Shown here in pieces: positions 30,696 through 43,055 of a stretch of 64,000 nt of DNA. Below the pieces are notes generated by a model. That model did no database searches. It was not told where the DNA came from and worked only from the letters and a program-made list of their open reading frames with translations. Position 1 is the stretch's first letter, and every line of letters starts with the position of its first letter. The translations under genes and the position numbers were made by a program. Source of the stretch: Saccharum officinarum (taxonomy: Eukaryota > Streptophyta > Magnoliopsida > Poales > Poaceae); NCBI GenBank assembly GCA_020631735.1, contig CM036215.1, forward strand, positions 13,294,346 to 13,358,345, given 5' to 3'.

Positions 30696-31642
30696 CTTCT
30701 TCCTCCGCATCCGGTGACCTCACATCCGGCACCCCCTTCATCCCCATTCGGCACCCCCTTATTCATCCGCATCCGGGGTTGAGCTTGAGCTCCCCATGGC
30801 CAAAGGAAGTATAGTCAAACAATGTATGATGGTTTGACTTAGAAGTGCTAAAAATCTATTATATTTCAGGACACAGGAAGTATCTAAGTAATTTTCCATA
30901 TGTGTCACAAAGATGTTGACCGTGGACGATCTTTGGTGCATATACTACAGGCCCCAACTAAGTGAACAAACAAGTTTATTAATGGTGAAATTAATGTTTG
31001 ATAGTTTGGAACATAAGTCCCCGAATAATTCCATGATGCCAGTTCAACAGTTGTCAGATTAATTATTTGTAACCTCTAACATCCACAGATGCACAACAAG
31101 GGCTTCCAAGTGGGGAAGTGTTATGCTTGTGGGCTCACGGGACAATGCAAGGGTGAACAAACAAGGCACAAATCTGTGGATAAGAATGAAATTTGGCGGG
31201 TAAGAGGTCAATATATACGAATGCACAAGGTTTGTTTTGTTATGATTCTAGCTGATCATAGATCAGTTGATTGGGTTCTTTGTGGTTGAAACTTACTCTG
31301 GCAAGGGCGCTCGTATTTTCCTGGATTTATTCTAGGATTTAACAGCTCTATGCTTTCAGTGGTAGGCGATGTCCCTGTCAACAACGAGGTGCCTGTGATG
31401 AGTTCGTAAATCTCGAGATCTGCAGGCTCAGTCCTTCGAAGGTGCTCATAGGGGTAGAGTTTGTGTATGTGTGTTCGTAAGACTGAGTGTTATAGGCATC
31501 TACGTTACACTGTATAATTCTAAAAAAAGGTTTGTTGTGTTATGCGGACGTGTACTTCTCAGTGGAAGTTACATAAGAATGTACATTGTAATTATTAATA
31601 TTAATATTCAGAGAGCAAAGCATAGTTATCTTTTCTTGTGCC
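30696..31642. other. Intergenic DNA
   Basis: No supported gene. A short plus-strand frame (31089-31289) starting MHNKGFQVGKCYACG contains four Cys but matches no family I can name. Confidence 0.35.
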
Positions 31643-32546
31643 TGTTGTTGGATTTAATTGGACTTGTCCCATTTTTATTCCACAATTAAATCAAAGAATA
31701 ATTCCAAGACTATGGTTAATGCTGGGTGTAATAAGCATGGTCCTTTATGCCGCTAGTGTAACTGACGTCTTGATTAGTATCAAGTGCATGATGACCATTA
31801 TATGCTAGTGGGTCATGATGTCTTAGTGTTTCTATTACTTGTAACAGACAATTGATTTGTCGGTTTTATAAGTTACTGTAACAGACGCGCTATGATTACC
31901 GCTATCTCTTTATGTGTCTGGCTCTTCATCTTTGTCTCTTGGTGCATAAAAGGGGGACTGCTTCTTTTGTTCGCGGGGGAGAAACATAGCCAAGAACACC
32001 ACTACGCTGCTGTTGTGCTGCTCTCTGTCATTCCCGTCCCAATCCTCTGCGCATACGAAGAGTTTGGAGAGCAGGCCTTCGGAACCGTCGTTCGTATAGC
32101 GACACCTACTCGAGTGTGCGGGCGATCAGGTTTTTGGGGAGCGTCTCTGCAACTGCTCGCTTTCTTCCTCGGATCGTTCTTCCTGGTGACTGTCGACATC
32201 ATCTTCTTCTTCCTTGGATCGTCTAATTCCCGGTGGATGTTCGAGGGACTGCACTGCGAACATTGTCTTGCATCAACTGTGGTCCACGACATCGAGCAAC
32301 ACACTATGTCGACTAGTGTGCGTGGAGCCACCGGTGCCTTTGAGCATGGGTCCCTCCACTGGGTATAATTCTATTCTTGAATTTGTTAAATTCAATATCC
32401 TTTCCGCTATGATCTGTATATCATTCATGTTCATATCTACTACTGGTGCAAGTAGTAATATTACATACGTGCACATACATGTTGTCACAAATTTGCTATG
32501 GATTTTCTAGATTAAATTAAACATGAAAATGCCTAAATTCCTAACA
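31643..32546 (+). mobile_element. Solo LTR-like insertion (904 bp)
   Basis: It begins TGTTGTTGGATTTAATTGG and ends TTCCTAACA, with a TATA-like GCATAAAAGGGGGACTG near 31946. The sequence on its two sides (AGAATGTACA...CTTGTGCC, then CTTTGTGTTCACCATGAGAA) is contiguous in a second copy at about 32590-32690 (CTTGTGTCTTTGTGTTCATCATGAG). This shows that 31643-32546 was inserted. A clean target duplication is not visible. Confidence 0.6.
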
Positions 32547-32589
32547 CCTTTGTGTTCACCATGAGAAACAAAGAGAAGAGGTCATACAC

Positions 32590-33413
32590 AAGAATGTACA
32601 AATATTAATATTTAGAGAACAAAGCATGCATAGTTCTCCTATATATCTTGTGTCTTTGTGTTCATCATGAGAAGCAAAGAGAAAAAAGATCCTAACCATG
32701 ACTAATACGTTTCACAACAACCGAAAATAATAATTGAAGGTTATTCACATGGAAACTACAAATGCCATAGACCACTTGCCATATGGACCAAGGTATGGCT
32801 CTAGGCAAGAAGAGAGAGCCTGTTGGACTGAATTCATTGGCCCCTAATGCACATGGATCATCCACAAAATCCTACATTAGTAGAAGCATATATATCCCAC
32901 AATATCCTAATTCTATCATATATCTAGACATATCATATATTTAGGTGCATAGCAAAAACTATGTACCTGAAAAGTTAAAATGACCTATAATTTAGGATAG
33001 AAGGTGGTAGATAGTATAAGTAGAAGATAGGACGGAGATAATGAGTGTTAGTTGTCCAGCTTTGTTCCATCTCGATATATAATTGTTGACCAATTTTCCC
33101 AATTAGTGGCTGCACATGTATCTTTGTAGGGCATGAGTATGAAGTTGGAGACCCTATTATTTGCAAGGAAAACTTTATCGTTACCCATGAAAAGGTGGAT
33201 GGTGGGGATAGTCCCCACCTGATTTTTTTTCCTATGATGTTTTGTAGAGGTCAATGTCCCACAATGTAGTGTTGTGTGGACTGAACTTTTTTCAAAATCT
33301 GTTACTGGACCGAGGATTGCCCAAAGGATCGAAGAATGTACTGAACTAAGATCATGTGATGAAAAATTAGTTGGTATTTAATTTGTAATTGCAAAGTGAC
33401 TAATATGATGACA
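32590..33413. other. AT-rich intergenic DNA
   Basis: It begins with the uninterrupted copy of the tandem repeat described for 31643-32546. Nothing else is recognised. Confidence 0.4.
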
Positions 33414-33418
33414 TAAGA

Positions 33419-33554
33419 TGTTAGCATGATGTAAATATAGCAATGGTCGCCCTGTACTTGTGCGCCTGTGCGGTTGACTTGCATGTCACCCCGGCTGCCT
33501 ATATGTACCCCATACACAATATGGAATCAATCACTCATTCCAATCACTCTTTCA
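33419..33554 (+). repeat. 5' LTR of Copia 2
   Basis: 136 bp; over 90% identical by eye to the 3' LTR. Confidence 0.9.
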
Positions 33555-33600
33555 TGGTATCGGGGCGAGACGAATAATCAAATCTAGAAGGTTGTATGCA

Positions 33601-35188
33601 TGTTGGTATTTATTAACTCGACACTTGTTTTGGACAGTCACATATTAATCACCTATACCTCTAGCTTTATTATACCAGGTTGTCATCCCTGGCGTTGGAA
33701 GCTAAAAGTGTTTAATGGCCTTTCTATCGTTTCATGTGACTAAAATAATTATAAAGATGTATATGATAAAGTAAATGTATCCGCAAGCGCACAGATGAAT
33801 ATACCATTGTTTTATTTTACCTAGAGTATTACCAGGTTGTCAATTTATATTTATACCACTGGAAAGGGAAGGATAAAGGAATATATCACTTGTATGTATA
33901 AATGATGGAGAGAGTCAACTATACTTAATCTATCTACTCATAATAGGGGTAAGTCACAAGATAAAATAATAATGATAAGCATATGATAAGTCATAAATAG
34001 TAATCAACCTTAGAGCATTTACAATCTAAGCATTAGCATGGATTAGGTAGGTATAGAGAAATATTTCTAAGTTATTCTTAACTACATGTCAATGTATACC
34101 ATGATTAGTGCAATTATGTCTAGCAATCATAGCAAGAAGGCATTATATCTACACATAAGGGACATTACTAATAAGATAGTTTATGAACATAGCATAAAAT
34201 CTACCTTGGCATCCAGGTCCAACTTGGCCTATATTCGAGGAGTGGACTGCAAAGGACTCAACGAAAGTGTCACATTTACATTCTAATGCTACTTTGTGAT
34301 CTACCACTAAGCCTAGAATATAGGGTGTTTCCGCAGGTAAACAACGTCTAAGCACCATGCTTACACAATGTTGACCACCCACCCATGATATCAAAGGGCG
34401 AGAGCTTTGCGATCCTATGTTTGAATATAAAGACAATCTAATTATGCTAGACATATAATCAAAGTATATAAAGAACAATATAATTGCAAATATAATAATA
34501 TAGAGCAAAGTCATGTCAATTGTATCTAGCAGAATATAAATAGAAAGATATAAAAGAGAGGTTACAAGGGCTTTACCAAGCCGCGCTCGTAGATAGATTC
34601 AGAATCCAAGACGAAGCTTGCCTTCCTCTAGATCTAGCCTATGTAGCTATGCTATAGATAATGGTGGAGCTCTAAGGAGACTAGGGTTGCTGGCTCTGAT
34701 GACTTGATCAAGCTTGAGACTTATGAATTGAATTAGATGCCAGGGGATGGAGGCTCTGCTTATATAGCCCCATAGAATGCACCGGAGCCCTCGGATCAAA
34801 CCGAATTGAAACAACGGCGTAGATGCAAACCCTAAGGCGATGGAGAACCGATGTAAGAAGGGGGAGGCTGACCCATGGGTCCCACGGTCGACCGACCGGG
34901 CCCACGGGCGGCCACCTGCCCCTTTGCCAGGTGGGTCCTGCCTTCTTCCACGCGTCTTCTCATATCTTCTAGAGTCTTCCTAAGTCGGTGCCATAGATAA
35001 ATATCAATTTTAATCCGACGTGTGGGTCCATCCTTGCGTATTACCTGATAATTCCCTGCAGAAACACAGTTTCACCAAAACCTGTGGAATTTTGTTAGTG
35101 TAAATGCTATCTCAACATTTGGTATTGAATTATGTCCATTTCCATGCTTGGTTGACGGCATATTTTAGTAGTTATTGACCGTCAACAA
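33601..35188 (-). mobile_element. Solo LTR of an Athila-like Ty3/gypsy element (copy A)
   Basis: It begins TGTTGGTATTTATTAA and ends GACCGTCAACA on the plus strand, resembling the ends of the LTRs at 38968 and 40487. The interior shares TCCGCAAGCGCACAGATG and ATACCATTG words with them. It is flanked by ATGCA and ACGCA, an imperfect target duplication. Removing it joins two pieces of minus-strand Copia reverse transcriptase. Confidence 0.7.
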
Positions 35189-35240
35189 CGCAATAGACTA
35201 TCTCTGTCAGAGTGCCATGCAAGAATGCATTTTTGACATC
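35189..35240 (-). pseudogene. Fragment of Copia reverse transcriptase, minus strand
   Basis: It reads [18 protein letters not shown] and continues, across the solo LTR, into 33560-33600 (IQPSRF). It is an inverted partial copy of about 43829-43910 in the plus-strand pol of Copia 2. Confidence 0.7.
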
Positions 35241-37620
35241 CAGCGGGGAACAACAAATACGCCACCTCCCTTGATTGCAGCAAAGTACGCCGCGGCATAC
35301 AAACACAAATCACCATAACCCGGCAATGGCTCGACGATGAGCCTAACCGGGCAGAGCAATTTGCGAGAATCAACAACACAAAGAACAGATAGCTCGGGCA
35401 AAACCCTCATGCCAAGGATCACTGAGATAAGTCATTCAAACAATTGACATTGGTGACGATAAAAGGGAATCAGAAAAAGCAACGCATACATCAGATCCTC
35501 AAGGACTTATGCATTTGCTAATTACAACGCTGTCCTAAGTATTAGGATCACCAGCTTCTAAAGCCATGAACAAAGACATCTAGCCTAACACGTTACAGGA
35601 CTTGATGGACCCGAGGTTACAATGATCGTCGGATCCCCTCCCACTCACGATGGACATCTCATGAAGCAGAGAGACCGATACAAGGTGTCTCTAGCCTTTA
35701 GGGCTGCATCGTGAGTAGGAGAGGACTGTTGAAAAAAAGCCTCAGGGACAACCTCCTCGTGGAGCTTCCTCTAACATTTAAGGAAGAGGAGCCCCACCAG
35801 GAACTGCCTTGACGCCGCTTTCGGTAGAACAGGGGAGGAACACTTGGCGATGAGCCAGCAAAAACGAGCCGTCGAGTCGATGCTCAAATGCTCCCAGACC
35901 TAGAGCTAGGAGCTATGTGCCCGCTAACCAGGGGGAGCCTAGCGGCCTAGGCCTCCCATGGCATTGTTCGTCCCCATGTTCATGGAACTTCCTCTAACAC
36001 CTAAGGAGGACGAATGCCGGCAGGGTATGGCGGAGCCCGATCTCTAAAGATCCCCCTGGCGACGACGAAGCCGCCGGGACGGGCCGTGAACCATGGCACT
36101 CAAAGAAAACAACTGTTCTCTCACTCAGACTAGATGTCGGTGAAAACTCGGAAGTTGGGGAAGAAGTGGGGATGAGACTCGCTACCCTCCTCTCCCTAGG
36201 CTTAAATAGATGGCACGAAGACAAAGGCAGAGAAGACGGTGGTTGGCATTCAAGACGGGTGCAAACTTCAAGACGCACTCTGAATCAAGAGGTAGAAGAC
36301 ATGACAATTTAGTCTCCCAGGCGACACAAGACCTGGCAACGATAGTTGCAGGTACATTGAACGCATGCATTTCCTCTAGCATTTACTAACCGCTTTCTCG
36401 TAGCACAGGGGAGGTAGTCGGATGAAGGACTGAGCAGTGGATGCCAACGTGGCAACGTATCCTGAGTAGGCCTCGTATCTTATGCCTTCATTATTACCTT
36501 TCGATTCATGCACCCACATTCTATGGCACGCAACTATTTGTGAGAGGGTACCGTCTGGACATGACATGGCTAGGGGAGGTCAATAGCCCCCAAGGTCACA
36601 CGTTGAGCGTTCCTTCGCATCCATGACCCCGCGTCGTGCTTAGCAAACTCTCTATTAGGTCAGTCCTCAGAAGGGCTCGAGGCCACAAATAGGATAGGGG
36701 CAGGGAGGAGATGGGCCCCCATGGCTCTAATCAGTGGTAAGGAGCCACATGACCATCTGCCTCTATGTTCGAGTCATCCGCTTCAAAGTCTCCTAGGTTG
36801 ACCCCCTCTGGGGGGAAGGCATCTTGCCCTCTGGCCACCACGGAGGCAGTTGAAGACCCATGGGATTGACGGTCGATGATTTACGGGATGTCTCACATGA
36901 GGCATAGCTGAACTCCACATCAATTGGGGAGGATATCAGGTCCCACTCGAATTACCCATAGACCCTGACGAGGTGCACCACTCTGACCATGTGGTTACGG
37001 TGGACTTGCCTCTCCCCACGTAGGGCGAAACCAAAACCCACCTTGAGTAAGGCAACACGACCTCTCAAGGTTGGCAACGACGTAGGGGAAAAAATGGAGT
37101 CGGGTCCCCGTGACCCCAAAAGAAGTCAGGGCCAAGTCCTGACTAACTCTTCCCTGCATCCCAGGTCCCAGACCTAAGGCTAGCTTTGGAGACTCACAAA
37201 CTATCAGAGGTCCATGACCTCTTTGGGAGAGATCGACGAAGCAGATGGCTAGGATGACGCGCAACGCAGACCCCAAAGCATGATCATGGCTCAGTCATGT
37301 GGAAGAAACAAAAGGTCCAAGACCTACGAGCCAACACACGATCGCAAAGAACCTCACGACCATGTACCTAGAGGTCAAGGAAATGTTTCCTCACATCATT
37401 AGTACGAGAAGAACCCGCCAACAACCTTAGGATGAACTCATAAAACCTTTCGCCATGATTTAGAAGCTCGCCACCTCTGAAAAGAAAGCATCACCTTAAT
37501 GTCCGCAAGTCCAAGGGCGACCGTGTTGCTCGAAAGACAAGAAGTACAAAGGATACGGCGCCACCCGGGGAAACCTTGAGGGATTTGAAATTGCAGTCAT
37601 GAATAGCCCAAATGGTAGAG
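35241..37620. other. Unassigned repeat-like DNA, moderate GC
   Basis: No complete gene. A TATA-like ATCTATTTAAGCC on the minus strand (about 36205-36217) and the general make-up suggest a gypsy LTR or untranslated region, but I could not define ends. Frames here are short and match nothing I recognise. Confidence 0.25.
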
Positions 37621-37779
37621 GACCTATATTTATGTTTTTGAGTTTAGAATTTATGTTTTCGATCAATTTATCATTATAAGTTATCTTTTTAGTGAGATTT
37701 TCATTGATTTAGCTTGACCTAAAACTAGGTCTCTCAAGGTAGGTTGATTTGAATTGAAATTTGAGTTAAAGTCCGAATT

Positions 37780-38680
37780 ACTTCCTTGCGGGCGGGACTG
37801 ATTGTTCTACCCATTATTATTACCTTGTTAGAACCCGTTGTTGATATATGCGGCATCTTCACGGGTCTTGGGGCTGTTGTTCCCTAAATGTCCGACCTCA
37901 CCATAGGCTTCGCAAGTCATTTGCAAGTCCATGGCCTGAACGGTGGCCTTCATAGCTTCCTTCTCATGGGCCCTTTCATTTAGTCTTGATAGTAACAAAT
38001 CTATTTTTGCGGCAAGCATATCCACCTCTTTCACGATATGCATGCCTTTTTGTTGTTTTCATTCCTCTCCCCAGCTCTGATTGGCCACCATTTTCTTGAT
38101 GAGAGCCGTAGCTCCATCGATGGTCAGGGAAAGGAACACTCCTCCAGCAGCGGCCTCCACATGCCCCTTTGACATGGGTGTGAGCCCCTCGTAGAAGTTC
38201 TGGAGCACGAGCTAGTTTTTCATTCTGTGGTGCAAGCAGGCTTGGATGTAATCTTGAAGCCTCTCCCACGCCTCGGGGATGGATTCTAGTGAAGTCTGCT
38301 GGAAGTTTGAAATTTCCCCCCTAGGGCATTGGTTTTGCCCATAGGGAAATTTTTACGAGGAACACCGCAGAATATTTGTCCCAAGTACTAACAGCTTCCT
38401 TCTCTTTGTAAAACCACTATTTTTCCTTTCCCGTGAGGGAGAAGGGAAACAGACAGAGCCTAAAGCTAGCTGGTGTGACGTCTTTTATGACGATGGTGTC
38501 GCACAACTCTAGGAAGTGTTGCAAGTGTGCATTTGCATCCTCGCTTGGCAAATGATATAATTGGTTTGCCTGCACCATCGTGATTAGACTAGTGCATAGC
38601 TCAAAGTTACTAGCTCCCGTGTTAACAGTGGGCCAACGGGCACGTTGGCAATAGCAGGGGCGGAGTAGTCGTGGAGTGTC
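37780..38680 (-). pseudogene. Athila-like Ty3/gypsy gag, broken
   Basis: Reading the minus strand gives, with frame changes, NQLYHLPSEDANAHLQHF, then LTGKAKKWFYKE-like, KISNFQQTSLESIPEAWERL, YEGLTPMSKGHVEAAAGG, and VKEVDMLAAKIDLLLSRL. It ends with a degenerate CX2CX4HX4C-type knuckle (MTCEAYGEVGHLGNNSP). This order is that of the retrotransposon gag of Athila-type elements, abundant in panicoid grasses. Internal stops and frameshifts are present. The LTR at 38968-40472 lies upstream in the same orientation. Confidence 0.8.
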
Positions 38681-38967
38681 TTGACTATAGCGGTGGTAGT
38701 GGATGGAGCGGGGGTGACTGGTTCACTTGCCGGCGAAGTAGCGGAGGAAGAAGCGGTACAAAACTTGTTCTTCTTAGGAGCACCTCTGGATTCTCTGTGT
38801 AGTTATCTGGCAGGTCGAAACCACTCATACACTATCCTATTTTCATCCACAATAGGAAGAAAACAAGCAGAATTAGCCTGCATAAACTATGACTACCATT
38901 ACATGCATGTGCTCTTGATCATGTCCTACTAGATTCTTTAACCTATGCCCACCCCAACAACGTCACC

Positions 38968-40472
38968 TGTTGGCGTTTCTTAGCGTCATCACTAGAATTG
39001 GTGTATCCTAGCAACGCCGTCAAGCAACGCCAGGTGGTATTCTACAACGTTTACAGAACAAGTCCGCAAGCGCACGGAAATACCATTGTAGCATTTCACC
39101 CGAAAGTATTCAGGGTATCATATTTCCACGAGGAACGGATCTGTAAAAGATCTCTGAGCTAGTTCACCTAAGATAACAAGAGAGATAGCCTAGGTAGCGA
39201 GGTTTTCTAAGGATAGAGATCCTATTCTGTGGTAGCTTTGCCACAATCTACTTACTTCGGGCACCGACTTAGACCTGGTCTGCCAGGTACCTCCGGCCAA
39301 TAGCTCTGCGCTGAGCCCTTACGTGGGGGAATGCTAGGGACGAACAGGGCTATCACCACCTGCCGCCTACCCCTCACCCGTAGGACATGAGGCAAACGAA
39401 GGTAGCCTAGAGACCATGTCTACGCTAATGACTACTGCACTTAGTGTGTTAACAAGGCTTACCCGTCAGGCGGGGTCCTTCTACCAGAGCACCCGTCAAT
39501 AGGACAAATGATGAACCTACAAGTAAATAGTAACAAAACTAACTCAAGTAAGAACTCATCACCATAGAAGAACATGAACCTTTGTACTCCAAATAGTACT
39601 AGGTCCGCCGAGGTACAAGTGGAGAGGGAGCCGACATCCCTAGCACTCCTCCACTAAGCATACTCATGGCCCTAGGTACACTAGTGGAGGTGACCGACAA
39701 CCTCAATACTCCATCTTCTTCTTTCCCTCTCTCACTCCCTACATAGCTAGAGCTAGCTAGGGCCTAAGCCCATGGAGTGGAGGTTCTCTCCCTCTCTTCT
39801 CTCTTGTGTTGTGTATCTTGTGGTGTGTAGTGGTGTGTCTTGAGAGGAGAGGAGGGGTTCCTTTTATAGGTGGAGAATGAGGGGATGTTCCATGGAATAT
39901 TCCTCCCTTGAATGCCCCAAACCATCATCCTAGCATTCAGTGTACCGACACACCCCCGCACCACCCTCCTGGGCATTGAAGGAACCGCCACGAGGAAGCT
40001 GGGCCCGGGCGGCAGCCACCGGAGCTCAGACGTGCCTAGGGCACGCCCGTGCCCTGGATGGCCCCCCTCAGGCCCATCTTTTACAAGCACGTAGATCTTT
40101 TCGTTAGCTTTCCGTGGACGGGTGGATGGCCCAAAATGGAGTCCGAATGCATCATGGGCGTCCATTTTACCCGGGCTGCTCCTGCAGCCCGAGATGGATT
40201 TGGACTGGGTTTTGGGCCTCCACTTCTTGGGTTCATTGTTGGACTTTTTGACCTATGTTTGAGGCCCAGATTGTCTGGTAAGTGGATCTCTTTCTCATCC
40301 CATGGTTTTCTTGTATTTCTTGGCCCATTTATGTGTATTTCGTGCTTAGCCCTACAAAACACGACGAACACCAAAACTTGTGGAATTAATTAGTTATAAG
40401 TCCTATATCTACGTTTGGTGTTTGTTTTATTAGAAAGTTGGAAGGTAAAAATAGGAGTTAAGGACCGCAACA
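38968..40472 (-). mobile_element. Athila-like gypsy LTR (copy B), upstream of the gag
   Basis: The plus strand reads TGTTGGCGTTTCTTAGCG...GGACCGCAACA. In minus orientation its end is followed by GGTGACGTTGTTGGGG, resembling the Athila primer-binding region, and then gag. So this is the 5' LTR of that element. The body contains ACCATTGTAGCATTTCACC and AGTATTCAGGGTATC, shared with copy C. Confidence 0.7.
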
Positions 40473-40486
40473 GCGCTATAAATGCT

Positions 40487-42093
40487 TGTTGGCATTTCTT
40501 AGCACAATCACCAAGTGTGGAGGTTTTAAGTCCATCCTCAGCAACGGCGCTAGAAATGCCTATTGGTATTTCTTAACACCATCACTAAGATTGAGTTAAT
40601 CTTAGTGACACCACCAACAAACACCAACTATGATAGTTCTTAATGATTACAGAAAATATTCGCAAATGCACGGATCTATCGTTGTAGCATTTCACCTGGA
40701 AGTATTCAGGGTATCGTTATTTATATTTTCCTAAGGGAGGGCAAGGTGTAAGAGTCTAGCATGAGCATGAATAAGATTACATACTTGCATGGTGGACCAT
40801 AATTCATGACAGGGGTAAAAACAATATTTCAAGGATAGTGAACACACATCTGGGCCAACCTCAAGTATAAAAGGAAAACAAAGCATAAAAGAATGTTCCT
40901 ATGTGGAGCCAACATGTTCTAATATAGCCGTGCAAATAACAAGTGATGATAATACAAATTACATGGTTAGAGCTAGAACTAAGTACAAGGTAGGTCGAAA
41001 GGCCACCGAGTACTGGTCTGTCAGCAACCTCATGTGATAATTTAGACTCCTACACCCTACCTGAACATGGGGGATTATAAGGGACGGACAGGGCTGTCAC
41101 CACCTGCCGCCTACCCCTCAACCGAAAAGTAGGAAATGTATTCACCTGTCTCTCCATACCCAAGCACCATGCTTGCGTACACAGAAACTACCCAAATCCC
41201 CCCGGGTCCCCGACCCTACGTATCGACAGGTAAAGAACATGGGCACACCCGAAGGCATGATGAACCGCCACCTCAACTTAGCTCTAATTCTACTCATATA
41301 AGTTATATGAATGATTAAGCATAAGGTTCTACATGTCAAGATCATAGCATACAAACTATATGCTAGTTCATATATCATGATTATAACATGAGAACTATAG
41401 TCTAGTTCATATGCATTGTTATATTGTAAGTAAGCAAGCGTGACTATGGAAGAACTCTTTATAATATTCATACCAAGATGTCACACTTCTTCCAAGGAGC
41501 CAAGCCCTCCTTGATAGCTTCTGTAGCTCACAAACTACTACTACTAAGAACTAAAGATTACAATAAGAGAGGTAAGGTGTGTAGCTCTAAATAACGTGTG
41601 TGTTGAAGGTGAGCTCTACCCTCTCTTTTATACTGAAGTGTGGTCGGTTTGGTGCAAGTAAATTAGGAAACTGACATGGACCGCCTTTGCATGCCGCCAT
41701 GCAACCGCCAGAGCAAGCTAGGCCCGAGCGGAGCTAGGGGCGGTGCGGACTCACCCTGAGTGTAGCCGTACCCTGGGCTACTTCGCTCGCCACCGCCTTG
41801 CTCTGGTGGGCTTCTGGCTAGGCCTGGGTCACCTCCACGTTGATGCTCGGCCTAGGTTTGGCATGTAGGTGGGATTTTGCTTTCATTTCCTTCGCATATT
41901 TCTGCTTTATGCTTTCTGAATTGCGCCTTTTGCTTGGTTTTCCACTTCTATTCAAATATGTCCTACAAAACATGTTTCTCCAATACAAGCGGAACTAGGT
42001 CAATAGTAAAGGCATATGTGCCAAAAGATTGTTTATTTCTCCTGTTTTGGACTTTATTTGGCGGTCGGATTAGATCGATAGTGACCGCCAACA
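40487..42093 (-). mobile_element. Athila-like gypsy LTR (copy C) with leader remnant
   Basis: The plus strand starts TGTTGGCATTTCTTAGCAC and ends GTGACCGCCAACA. The first about 80 bases look like a primer-site/leader remnant (GGCGCTAGAAATGCC), and the LTR proper may start near 40568. It shares the body words of copy B. Confidence 0.6.
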
Positions 42094-42095
42094 CC

Positions 42096-43055
42096 TGTTC
42101 TGACAAGGACAGGTATGCCGCACTAGCCTCGCAAGGGCTGAGGGGACAACAGTCACCTCGGTCCAGTCAGACATCAACCCTGCACCATGCAGCTCGGACA
42201 AGAAAATACCATCCTAGGGTGGTGACGACAGGCACGATAACCACCGGCCAAATACGGCCCGACAAGACGCATGTACGACCCCATCCACTATGGGATAGGA
42301 TCCACGACGAAGGCTTTGACTTGAAGGCCACCCAGACCAGTGGGGCTCCATGACCCCAGCGATCGGGATCGTGGCCCTCAGCTCCTCAAGACAAACAGGC
42401 AATCGATGACCTGGGGGCAGCTACCAACTCTCGTACGACGCGCTAGGAAACCAGGAAACGATGACGAAGGCCACGGCGGAGACCATATCGCACAGGATGG
42501 CTGGCGAACCACCACTGTGCCTACAGTGCTGACATGGCCGGCACCGTAAGCACCATCCCGCACCACGCCACAACATGGCCATAGGACCGTGACGACAGCC
42601 ACGTCCGGACATGCTTCACAAGACGGCATAGATTGCAAGCCAAGTTAGCTAGACCCTCCCTTAGGCTCACGACCCTTCGGTCAAGAGAACCTCCTACTTT
42701 GTATGTGCCCTGGCCCCTAACTCTATATAAGGGCAACCAGGGCACCCTTTCCAGATATTCTGAATCCTCTACCATTTCGTTCATTCCTCATAGTAGTAGG
42801 CCTCCTAAAGCTTCCCTTCAGGAAGCCCACCACCGAGCTTAGGTTTTACTACCTCTTCCACCATTCTTGCACTCCCATTGTAAGAACTTCAGAGCATTCA
42901 AACGAGGAACATGCACTCGATCATCTCTAAGACTAGACGTAGAGCTCCAGTCTGAACCAGTATAAATCCTCGTGTCTTTTGGATGCTACCATCATCTTGC
43001 TAGAGCAGCGCGATAATCGTATAAATTTACTAGTCCGGTTTACAAAACACCAACA
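42096..43055 (+). mobile_element. Second type of Ty3/gypsy LTR (Tat-like), about 960 bp
   Basis: It starts TGTTCTGACAAGGACAGG and ends AAAACACCAACA. TATA-like CTCTATATAAGGGCAACC is at about 42720-42737, followed by a leader-like stretch ending in CTAGAGCAGCGCGATAAT. No target duplication was found. The lineage name is a guess from the general layout. Confidence 0.5.

Noticed and set aside
31892..32368. 158-codon frame with hydrophobic segments
   Set aside because: It falls in a solo LTR-like insertion downstream of a TATA-like box; no domain was recognised.
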